Below, piece by piece: positions 49,411 to 58,435 of a stretch of DNA of 64,000 nt. This stretch comes from Oreohelix idahoensis (lineage: Eukaryota > Mollusca > Gastropoda > Stylommatophora > Oreohelicidae). The stretch lies in assembly GCA_024509875.1 (NCBI GenBank), contig JAMPIV010018780.1, positions 1,185,058 to 1,249,057 on the forward strand, read 5' to 3'. Position numbers and translations under genes: made by a program. Under the pieces are notes generated by a model. That model was given only the letters and a program-made list of their open reading frames with translations. It made no database searches and had not been told where the DNA came from. Every line of letters begins with the position of its first letter. Position 1 is the first letter of the stretch.

Positions 49411-50240
49411 GGAGGCATATCTGGAGTCATCCTTATATGACTACCAGCTAAGCACAATGCTGTAGCATTCAAATGTGGATGTAAATCTCTGTCTCTGAGG
49501 GTAAACATACCCTCATGGACTCTTGAAATCATCCACACACTTCAAGGTATTCCACCAGTGGTGAAACATGTTGAGAACCCAGCACTGCACAGTAAGCTTG
49601 GAGGAGTCACTTGAGCCACAGATGTAACTCTGACCTTTGCCTAGTTGGCATCATGCAGTAGGATCTCACTATGGATCATTGATTGGCATGGAAAGCGGCT
49701 CTGTGTAGGATGTGTCAATTCCTAAGGAGAGCCCAGAACTGGAGCCAAGTATTTTAGCTCTGCATATGTGGAGTCACAAAAACAGCTATGCTATGGGCCC
49801 CTGAAGGAAAATGAAAGAGAGGCCGACCAAAAACAACTTGGTGGAGGATTGTGGAGGCTGAGATGCAAAGAATGAACCAGAGTTGGGGCACTGTATGAAG
49901 GATGGCCACCGACCAAGCAAAGTGGAATCATTTTGTTGCTGCCCTACAAGATGCCACCAGGCGTGATGGCCACTGACTGCTTTGATGGTCGGCAGCTAAG
50001 GATCAAAAAAGAAGAAGATATGTGGAGAGCATCTTTGGATTGCGTAGAATGCACAGTATGCCACACACTTCTTCCTCCTAGCTTAAGACCAGATGTGATG
50101 ATCCTTTAAGGGCAAGCCAAGCTGGAGAAACTGGAGCTTATAACTTCAACTCAACATGTTTTGGAATGGCAGAAAAGCCAAGATCTACATTGTAGATGAT
50201 ACCATAAAGTCTTCAACTGCTGCCTGAAATCTGGGAGTTC
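49411..50240 (+). repeat. Repeat R, interrupted by an F fragment
   Basis: Matches 54584-55217: GGAGGCATATC start, GTGAAACATGTTGAGAACCC, CAGTATGCC, CAAGCCAAGCTG. The F piece at 49774-50017 splits it. No coding potential is shared between copies. Confidence 0.7.
49774..50017 (+). mobile_element. LINE family F, 5'-truncated 244-bp insertion with target duplication
   Basis: ATATGTGGAG flanks it at 49764-49773 and 50018-50027. It contains the F 3' end (GCCGACCAAAAACAACTTGG, then GGATCAAAAAAGAAGAAG tail). It shows the intact 3' end that the copy at 24140-24918 lacks. Confidence 0.87.
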
Positions 50241-50939
50241 ATGTGCAGCTCGTACACTCAGAAGTGTCTGAACATTTTTTGTCCATCTATTCATTTGGCG
50301 TTTTATGTTGCTCAGCAATTTTCTATTCTGATCACTGATAAGTTTGTTTGCTTATATTTCCTGGTTAGCTTCTTTGTGCTTCCCATCAAAATTTCTTTGG
50401 TTGCAGCCTCTTCTGCATATCACACTAAGGACGTAAAAAAAAAAGCAAATGCACACAAACCAGAATACTACAATATGAACATTGTAAATACAAGAATGTT
50501 ATACTGCATTACTCATTATGGGTCATGTCTGGTGGCACTGGTGAACAGCTCCCTCCACAACGGCTGTTTTCCAAGCCACCTTGTTAAGCCATCCCAGATC
50601 TTCCCATCCTGACATCCTCTTCATTTGTTACCCTTCCTACCCTCAACTTTCCTGCTGTCACCTGACTTTTCACTCTTCTTTCTAAATACAGGGCCACCAA
50701 ATTTTCTTGTATTAGTTATTCTGTTCTGAATAATGTATTTTTAAAATTTCTTTGCTGTCTGTAATTTACTGCACTGTACTTTCCAATGAAATCCTAGTTT
50801 TATATGAGCTTCTTAATCTGGAGAATACCGACAACAAAAACTACTAAGTGGACACAGGTCAAAGAAATACAAAAAGGCATTTATGAAGATGTTCTAGAAT
50901 GTGGCAAATGTACATGGAAACTGAATCTGCATTTATTAG
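50241..50939. other. No gene recognised
   Basis: A 123-codon plus frame (50241-50612) is hydrophobic at first and has no known domain; I treat it as chance. Confidence 0.4.
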
Positions 50940-51160
50940 GGGTCAAGTGGATTATCTTAAGAATCACTGTATAAAGAGTGATAATCTTAACAATTACTAT
51001 ACAAAAGGTGATAATCTTAACAATCACTACACAAGGGTGTTAATTCCAACAACCACTACATAAGAGTGATAATCTTAACAATCACTACATAAAGGTGATA
51101 GTTTTTACAACCACTAGACAAACAGTGATATTTATAATTACTACACATAAGGGAAAAAAA
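50940..51160. repeat. ~30-bp minisatellite directly downstream of a DRC3-like donor
   Basis: GTGATAATCTTAACAATCAC and variants, with ACTACATAAGG-type linkers, occur about seven times and reach to within about 10 bp of the 5' splice site at 51167. Confidence 0.85.
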
Positions 51161-51167
51161 AACTTAC

Positions 51168-51342
51168 TACATCCCTCTCTTTTATATACTGCTTGATTGC
51201 TTGCAGTCCCAAGTCCTTGTTCTCCTTCTTGGCCTCATTGATACACTCCCAGAACATGTGTTCCTCAGCTTTTCTCTTCTGATGTTCCTCCAGGCCCAAA
51301 TGAAATAAATTTTGGCACATCTCCAGAAATTTCTGCCTGTAA
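51168..51342 (-). CDS. DRC3: DRC3-like exon (coiled coil), second in window
   Basis: Enters with one base completing the Ile codon of the previous exon, then YRQKFLEMCQNLFHLGLEEH, QKRKAEEHMFWECINEAKKE and NKDLGLQAIKQYIKERDV. The Y-K/R-x-KF, GL-E/Q-QKRK and EC-EA motifs match the DRC3 central region. The donor is GTA|GTAAGT at 51168/51167. The upstream border fits an AT-AC junction ending AGCATAC at 51343, with TTCCTGAAC (51358-51350) as branch site. A U2 acceptor (GAACAG at 51348) is the alternative but would break the match to the family and lacks a GT partner. Confidence 0.82.
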
Positions 51343-51358
51343 GTATGCTGTTCAGGAA
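51343..51358 (-). other. U12-type branch site and AC 3' splice site
   Basis: The minus strand reads TTCCTGAACAGCATAC. TTCCTGAAC differs by one base from the U12 branch consensus TTCCTTAAC, and the AC end lies 7-8 nt after the branch adenosine, close to the short spacing typical of minor introns. No polypyrimidine tract is present, as expected. Confidence 0.75.
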
Positions 51359-51544
51359 ATCTCATCAATTATTATTTTAACTCTCCAAAAAACTAGATGA
51401 AAATCCAGGAAGACTGGATGGAGCCAGCAACTCCAAACTCAGAAGGACTTTGTGGGTAGGATTTAACAACATAAAACATCAGGGGGAAAAACGCACTGTT
51501 TAATGAGAATCAGTGCAGGAAAACGTATATCTTTTTGGATACTA

Positions 51545-51690
51545 ATTGGTTTGGTTTGGTTTGGGTTTTTAAAGACCATCTCCACTGCACATAGACAACT
51601 CCAAAAGTGCTCCAATCTCCTCCCTTAGACCACACAAGGAGGATCTCAGCACAGTTCACGAGCTCCATAGCACTGGAGAGGATTCCAGTG
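51545..51690 (+). repeat. Dispersed repeat S, copy 3
   Basis: AAAGACCATCTCCACTGCAC, CTCCAATCTCCTCCCTTAGA and CACAAGGAGGATCTCAGCAC match the copies at 13470 and 19165. It lies about 200 bp upstream of a DRC3-like exon in gene sense. Confidence 0.6.
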
Positions 51691-52084
51691 TGTGTATACA
51701 GGAATCAATATATTTATATAGTCTTGGTTTCATTTGATTTTGTCAACATTAGGTCTAGGAATTCTGATATGTCAAAACTTCAAAACACTACAAAAACCTC
51801 AACAGCAAAACCTAATCTGCAAGATGGAATACAAAATCCATAAATATTAGTGATACTTCAACTTGATACATTTGCGATGCATCCAGTGTATTGAGCATTC
51901 ATTTACACATAATAATGACATGGCTCCATTCTCAACATCTTCTATTTTTACTAAAATTCAATAGTTCAGTACATTGGCAAGATATCTAAGTCACCAAATT
52001 GAAGCTGCTGATTGCACTATGTGGCGACTGGGCAAAAAGCTCTCACAACAAACAGAGGAGAAAAGAACTGTAGAATAACTTACT
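51691..52084. other. No gene recognised
   Basis: AT-rich intronic sequence. Confidence 0.4.
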
Positions 52085-52565
52085 GTTGGCAGGCAAAGAC
52101 AGTCTACTACATACAGCCACAAACAATTTACTTTTGGCAGACAACCAGAATTTATTGCATACAGCCACAAACAACTTACTGTTGGCAGGCAACCACAGTC
52201 TAGTCCACACAGCCACAAACAACTTACTGTTGGTATGCAACACAAACAACTTAATGCTGGCAGGCAAAGACAGTCTACTGCACACAGCCACAAACAACTT
52301 ACCGTTGGTAAGCAACACAAACAACTTACTGTTGGCAGCAACCACAGTCTAGTGCACACGGCCACAAACAACTTACTCTTGGTAGGCAACACAAACAACT
52401 TAATGCTGGCAGGCAAAGCCAGTCTACTGCACACAGCCACAAACAACTTACTGTTGGCAGGCAGAGAGTCTAATGCACACAGTCACAAACAACTTACTGC
52501 TAGCAGGCAACCACAGTCTACTGCTCACAGCCACAAACAACTTACTGTTGGCAGGCAAAGAGATT
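52085..52565. repeat. Complex tandem repeat of ~30-50-bp modules
   Basis: Modules built from ACAGCCACAAACAACTTACT, GTTGGCAGGCAA and CACAGTCTANTGCACAC recur about ten times, with a variant GTTGGTANGCAACACAAAC module interspersed. On the minus strand most modules contain ACAGTAAGTTG, a near-consensus 5' splice site. Open frames on both strands are repeat artefacts. Confidence 0.9.
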
Positions 52566-52989
52566 CTAGTACATGACCATACAAATACATTTAACATAAC
52601 ACACGTGAGATAGAATCTATTAGCACATGTTGAAGAGCATCAGCAGAATCCCAGGTTCATTCAACATTCATGTTAATAATACCCTTTACAGGCTAGTCAA
52701 AGAATTCAAATGCACAAGAAGTCTATTAACAGATGGTGGCAAAAATGGTAGAATAGACAGCAAAAACAAACACATATATAACAGATTTAATTCTGTGACT
52801 TAATGGTTGGCTAAGCAACATATAATGGCATATTCCAAACAATATTTAACTATCAGTGTCATTCATGGTCACTCTTGAATCACTTAAGAGAGAAAGATCA
52901 TAAATGTCAACTTATATTGTCATTATAAGATGAAGAGCTGTGAATAAATCTGCAGGTGGCCACTTGATAGAATGAATGTCTCAGGGATT

Positions 52990-54110
52990 CTACTTCAGAA
53001 TCTTACAAAATATCATTTTATGAATCATAATCCCATCAAATGAATCACCAATTAAAAAAAAAAAAAAAATCAAGTGAACCACAGTGATTTAAAAAAAAAC
53101 CTTCATATAATCACAGAAAACATCTGCATCAGAATCACACAAAATATCATTATATGAATCATAATTGCGCCAAATGAATCATCAGTTTAAAAAATGTTTT
53201 TGTTAAAATCAAGTGAACCACAGTGATTTAAAAAACAAACCCTCATATAATAACATAAAACGTCTGCATCAGACTCACATAAAACATCATTACCCAACTA
53301 ACATAATGACTGATGTATGTTTCGTCGGTCAGTGTCACTCAAAATAGTAACTCACGCCAGGAAAAAAAGTGTGCAACGCACGGTGTGCAACTTGTGCGGC
53401 GTGGGTGTTATATAGAACAAATACTTTGGTTATTTTTATTCTTTCACAAAATTAGTAGTGCTCGACAAAGAAAAAGTGCGTAAAAATTGGTGTGCATGAG
53501 CCCTCACCTGAGGTACAAACCATGAAAACTTGAAAGTTTTTGTTAAAACCACTTTTTATCAGAGAACACTCTTTGAAAACAATCCACACACTTTCACACG
53601 AAATGTTGTCATCAAAGAATTTTTAAATTGAATCTAAAATAACATAATTCTCGCCGTGTGTATGTTGGTCACAGCTGAGGAATGCAACCATGTTGAAAAA
53701 TTGTATTGTTTCCATTATATATACTCTCCCGAAAATAGTTACAATCAACAAAGAAAAGCGTTCAAATGATGGTGTTCATGAACAGTTTGATTACACTGTA
53801 TAATGGAAAGAAACTAAAAACACTCTAAGAATGTACTTCTATCTGCTCATCCGGGAACGGAAACAGCACACTATAATTAAAAACCCATCAAGTTTGATGG
53901 GTTATTGCTAGTATGAATCATTATCCCATCAAATGAATAGCCCACCAAAAAAAAAAAAAAAAATAAATCTGCGAAACCAGTCATTTCTAAAAAAACCATT
54001 ACATAATCACCAAATAATTCTTTTTTAAAAATCACATGAATTGTATAAAACACCTATATATGAATATCAGAACCAAATAAAAATCACCATGTGAAACATA
54101 ATATAAAATA
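52990..54110. repeat. ~140-bp AT-rich tandem repeat, interrupted by a possible ~0.6-kb element
   Basis: Units with AAATATCATTNTATGAATCA, AATGAATCA and TCAAGTGAACCACAGTGATT occur at 52990-53130 and 53130-53292; a third, diverged one at 53910-54110. Between them, about 53293-53909 is different: it begins near CCCAACTAACATAATGACTG and ends with the palindrome AACCCATCAAGTTTGATGGG. A MITE is possible but I could not prove terminal repeats. Confidence 0.55.
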
Positions 54111-54233
54111 ACACAATATAAATCATAAACATAAACAACTACAAAGATTATTTTGTTCTGAGAAACAACCCCTGTTTAGCACTGCAGAGATAATTGTCTT
54201 TTTCAACATGAAATTAAAATCACAAAAAACATG

Positions 54234-54242
54234 AAAGGATAT
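54234..54242 (-). other. U12-type AT-AC 5' splice site
   Basis: The minus strand reads ATATCCTTT immediately after the exon (exon ...GCAAT|ATATCCTTT), exactly the AT-AC minor-class donor consensus. No in-frame GT donor lies near the point where the protein match ends. Confidence 0.8.
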
Positions 54243-54355
54243 ATTGCCATAATTTCATCAGCACCAGGCATCTGCTTCAGCTTGGCTCCATCATGATCAC
54301 AAGCATACATGGCTATAAAGAGACTGTCTGTGTTCATGTATTCCACAAATGCATC
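54243..54355 (-). CDS. DRC3: DRC3-like exon, first in window
   Basis: Reads DAFVEYMNTDSLFIAMYACD, then HDGAKLKQMPGADEIMA and AT of an Ile codon (phase 2). The preceding intron ends in a strong T-rich 3' splice site (TTTTTTTTTTCAG, before 54355). DAFV, LF-MY, D-DG-KL-LPG match the DRC3 segment just before its coiled coil. Joining to 51342 gives DEIMAIYRQKF, the same length as the equivalent family segment. Upstream exons, including the leucine-rich repeats, were not found in 54356-64000. Confidence 0.8.
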
Positions 54356-54524
54356 CTGAAAAAAAAAAAGAAATATAATTTAACAATGATAATTTGCAAA
54401 TTTAATACATTTCAAATGAATCTTAATATTTTTGTTATTACATTGCTGTCACATTTTATGTGAGGGATGAGTTCTTGAAGACCTCACATAATTTAATACT
54501 CACATTAATCCAAGACTAGTTAGT

Positions 54525-55388
54525 GAACAAGTAGGAAAAGCACTAGTGGCTACGGAGACGTCATTTTTACAGAAGAATGTTAAGCTTGGAGGCATATCTT
54601 GAGTCATCCTTATTTGACCACCAGCTATGCACAATGCTACAATATATGTACATGAAAGTGAACCTATGCCTGTGAGGGTGATTATATCCTGACTCTTGAA
54701 ATCATCCACACACTTCCAGGGATTTCCCCTGTGGTGAAACATGTTGAGAACCCAGCATTGCACACTAAGCTTGGAGAAGTCACTTGAGTCCCAGGTATAA
54801 TTCTTTGGCTTTGACTTGGTTGACTGCATGCAGAAGGATCTCACTATGGACCCAGTGATAGGCAGGGGGAGCTGAGAAGTGGCTCTGTGCAGGAAGTGAC
54901 AAATCCTTGAGAGAGAGCCCAGAACCAGAGAACAGTATTTTAGCTCTGCATAGTTGGAGAGCCCCCTTGGATGATGGGGAATGCACAGTATGCCATGCAC
55001 TTCTTACTCCTAGCTTGGGACCAGATTTGATGATCCTTTAAATGCAAGCCAAGCTGTAGAAACTGGAGTTCATGGCTTCAACTCTTTAAACACATTTCAG
55101 AACGGCAGAAAAGCCACAGGAAAAGCCTAGATTTACAGTGGAGATAATACCAAGGAGTCTTCAACTTCATATTGGCTGCTAAAGAGTGAGAAGCTCAGCA
55201 GCCCTAGTTAAACAACAACAGAAGAATTTTAAAAGTAATATGGACAGCTAAAATGAGTAATGAGGATGTCCAGAAAAAGGACAGTGTGCAAAGGAAGCTC
55301 ATTCATCATGTTAGAAGGAAGCAATCCCCTTTCCTTGGGCATGTTATGAGAAGAAGAAAGCTGGAGTACATCATGACAACAGTGTCGT
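54525..55388 (+). mobile_element. LINE family B fragment split by repeat R
   Basis: B parts: 54525-54583 (AAGTAGGAAAAGCACTAGTG, ACAGAAGAATGTTAA) and 55218-55388 (GTAATGAGGATGTCCAGAAA, GTTATGAGAAGAAGAAAGCT, ATCATGACAACAG). R sits between them with a target duplication. Heavily decayed. Confidence 0.7.
54584..55217 (+). mobile_element. Repeat R, 634-bp copy with tail and target duplication
   Basis: ACAGAAGAATGTTAA at 54569-54583 and ACAGAAGAATTTTAA at 55218-55232 are a 15-bp duplication with one mismatch. R ends in (AAC)n, suggesting retroposition. It has a constant 5' end (GGAGGCATATC) and no protein domain, so it is non-autonomous. Confidence 0.72.
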
Positions 55389-56190
55389 GGGTTGTCTCCC
55401 TTGCTCTGCAGTAGTGGTCCACGAATGGCCAACAATTTGAGTAAAAGAATGAGTTTTCTGAAGATAACAAACTTCGCTCAAGATTGCTCATTGCAGATAT
55501 GTAAACAGGGGATTATCTGCCCCTATGTTAGGGAGTCTTACAAGGATTTTGGAATGGCAAGTACAACACCTGTGTCGTCTAAGTTGATTGTAAACTTTAT
55601 ATTCTCCACTCACTTCTGTGAGAAAAATATTCCTGACTCGTTTTAATGAACCCCCAGCTGAATGTAATTCAGCAAAGTATTCATTTAATAGCTCTGTATA
55701 TATGTATTTAAAAAATGAGTCATACAAGTGCAGACATCAAATTACTCAACCAAGTTATAAACTCCTACAAAGGATTTATATTTACATAGATAACAAAAGA
55801 TTTGTTTATGAAATATTTGATCAACAGGGTTAAAATGAATAAAATTGATTTGTCAGTAAAAAGTCATGAATTGTGTATCTTCCTAGGAAAATATAACTGT
55901 ATGGTGGAGTTTTAAAGAAAAATAGTCCGTTCACTGAGGTTAGTAAATTGGAACTAAGTTTTGCAGATGGCTGTAGTGAGTTGTCTCTAGATGCTGGTTC
56001 TCAGTGAAGTCTTGACTGTTCCTTCTCTCCTCAGGAGTCGAATGGCTTGGTAGGAGCCCGTTCCAGGAGTAACTGCCTTAAATTTAGCCGCTTTGACTGT
56101 CCTCTAGACCCGTCTGTTTTAAATGGTGTCCAGCACTGATTACTGGTAACTATATCAAAAACTGAGAGATAGATAAAAATAGTACTTCTC
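55389..56190. other. No gene recognised
   Basis: Short frames only. I checked the minus strand for further DRC3-like exons and saw none. Confidence 0.4.
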
Positions 56191-56194
56191 TTAA

Positions 56195-56882
56195 CACATT
56201 AACTACCGAATTGAAAAACACACTGTGGCCGAATTAAATTTGTTTCCCATTTTCATCCTATAGGTGTTTGCACAAAGTAAGCTGTAGTTTTCGTAATTGT
56301 TTACAGATTTTTATGAATTACACGTCATTTTAAAGATAAATGAATTGTACTATTACAATAAGCATTGTTTGTAACTCTAATAGAGGTTGTTGCTATTTAA
56401 CGGCCCTCCGATGGCCGAGGACTTGCAATATTTTCACAATTATAACTGCTTGCGCCCCATCTCTATCAAAATCACAATTTCAATCAATGTGCACACCGTT
56501 TTCACTCTTGTCCTTGTCGCTAGATCTATCAGTCAGTTGTTGAAACACGTTTCTATCCTATTCAGCCGTTAGACGAGATGTACACGCATTTTTTGTAGTC
56601 CTATCACTAGTTGCCACGGTAAATAGTTTTGCAGGATTTGGTAACTAACCCCAAAACGTTGAAAAATATGAACATAATACCAATTTTCCAGTGTTCTACA
56701 ACAACCATGCTTTGGGAATTTGTTTTCCGTTGGCAACTTAAAATCTCGAACCAGATCAGAAAGTGTTTCAGTACATTTTTCATTCGTTTTATTACTAAAA
56801 TTAGATTGGCGCTCTGAGCAGCTTGCGTTCCAAATGTGTTTATTTCGTGAGCCGCTGACAGCGGCTTGCGGTAGTTAATGTG
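56195..56882. mobile_element. piggyBac-type MITE, 688 bp, TTAA target duplications
   Basis: The terminal inverted repeats CACATTAACTACCG and CGGTAGTTAATGTG are perfect over 14 bp and flanked by TTAA at 56191-56194 and 56883-56886. Near the right end CCGCTGACAGCGG forms a hairpin. There is no transposase frame. TTAA targets and CACATT-type termini fit the piggyBac superfamily. Confidence 0.82.
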
Positions 56883-56886
56883 TTAA

Positions 56887-57300
56887 GTATTAGGTCTATG
56901 ATATAAGCATCAGGTGATGCTCCACTTTCCTCCACCATTTCATCTTCCTCTGAATTGTTCCTGATGCTCATGAGTACAAAATCTCAGAAATCCTCGAGTC
57001 GGATGAAAGTGGGTTCAGATAGCGGAAGAAGATAAATGCATCACTTACAGATATATACATAACAAATCTGAAATAGAAAAGCTGGTATAAATATATATAC
57101 CATGATGTCATCCTCATTCTCTTTCTGCTCCCTATAGAGTGTGGGCTACCTCTGTTATTGGTTCCTTCTGAGGAAACCCGCATGAAGCAGTCACTAGCTC
57201 TTGCAGTGGTGGTTTATGCGGCAAGCTATTTATATGATGAGGGTGCCAGAATCATACACAACCTTACATCAATAAGCAATTCATACATATAAAATATAAA
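56887..57300. other. No gene recognised
   Basis: AT-rich spacer before the LINE nest. Confidence 0.4.
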
Positions 57301-57304
57301 GAAC

Positions 57305-57793
57305 ATGTACTGTGAACAAGCAGCAGCTCTAAGAATTAGCAGCCAAATAGGAACGTTTCAGCAAGTAAAAAAGAGTGTCAGGCAGGGATGTGTGCTGTCA
57401 CTGGATCTGTTCAATCTGTACAGTGAAAATATAATGAGATCTCTAGAGGAAATGCCAGGAATATCATACGGTGGACATAATATAAACAACTCGATTTACG
57501 CTGATGATACAGTCTTAATAGCAAAATGTGAAAAGGAGCTGCAGGAAATGGTTGATACAATAGTGATAGAAAGTGAAAATAAAGACCTTAGCCTTAACAG
57601 CAAAAAGTAATGATCGTCTCAAAGAAAAAGGCTTCCCTAGAATGCACAATCAAAGTAAATGAAAACGTTTTAAAACAAGTCAATAAATTCAAATACCTGG
57701 GAACATTAATAACAATGGATCTCAGAAGTGAAGAGCAGAATAGCTCAGGCAAAAGTAGCATTCTATAAAATGAAGAGTATTTTATGCAACAAA
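57305..57793 (+). mobile_element. LINE family B, RT part, interrupted at ~57793
   Basis: Encodes KKSVRQGCVLSLDLFNLYSE, IYADDTVLIAKCEKELQEMV (YADD catalytic box) and LSLNSKK, then after stops KFKYLGTLITMD and FYKMKSILCN. The element continues at 63254 (SLEVRKRVRHCYIEPILTYG). Its 5' part is absent. Confidence 0.82.
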
Positions 57794-58435
57794 GAATGAG
57801 AAGTCAGTGATCGACTATGCCATTGTTAGGAGGAGCTCATTCAAATATGTCCAGGATGCTAGAGTCTGGAGGGGGCCAGAGATTGGAAGTGATCACTACC
57901 TGCTTACAATCAAAAGAACAACTGAAAGAGTTGCTCAGCCTAGGAACTGCCCAGCACCATGCAAGAAACCAAGTAAACGAATGGAAGAAATGAGCATTAA
58001 GACCTACAAGCTGAGAGAGCCAGAAATTAAGACCAGATATCAGTGGCTTATTGCTACAGCGGTGAGAAACACAGAAGAACAACCTGATGACTTGGAAACC
58101 CTGTGGCTTAAATTCAAGCACGTCATAAAGACAGCTGCTGCAGAAGCATGTGGTAAAGTCCGACTTGGGAACAAGAGAAAGAGGACACCTTGGTGGACAG
58201 AAGAAGTCAAAGAGAAAATAAGAGAGAAGAAAATGGCATGGAAACAATACTTAGGAGCTAAAAACACAGTAGGACAAATAGAGAAATATAGAGAATATGT
58301 GATACTCAGAACAGAAGCAAAGAACAAGGTGCTAGCAGCAAAACAGAAGTCCTGGGAAGAATTTGGAGAAAAGCTAGAAAAGGATGCGCAAGAAAACCAG
58401 AAATTGTTCTATAAGACCCTAAAGAACATGAGGAA
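57794..58435 (+). mobile_element. Older LINE C copy, left part
   Basis: Encodes the end of the endonuclease (VIDYAIVRRSSFKYVQDARV, GSDHYLLTIK) and the linker up to KTLKNMRK. It is cut at AAGAACATGAGGAA (58422-58435), which is repeated at 61606-61619 where the copy resumes. The left junction with B lies in the shared sequence CAACAAAGAA. Confidence 0.82.

Noticed and set aside
50241..50612. A small membrane protein gene
   Set aside because: Hydrophobic chance frame without start context, domain or conserved neighbour.
50940..52565. CRISPR-like arrays of repeats and spacers
   Set aside because: The spacers are themselves repeated or degenerate and the context is an animal intron; these are minisatellites.
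51991..52576. Frames of 100-150 codons on both strands
   Set aside because: Produced by the tandem repeat; the same modules are read in different frames.
53293..53909. A confirmed MITE
   Set aside because: It clearly interrupts a tandem repeat, but I could not establish terminal inverted repeats or a target duplication.
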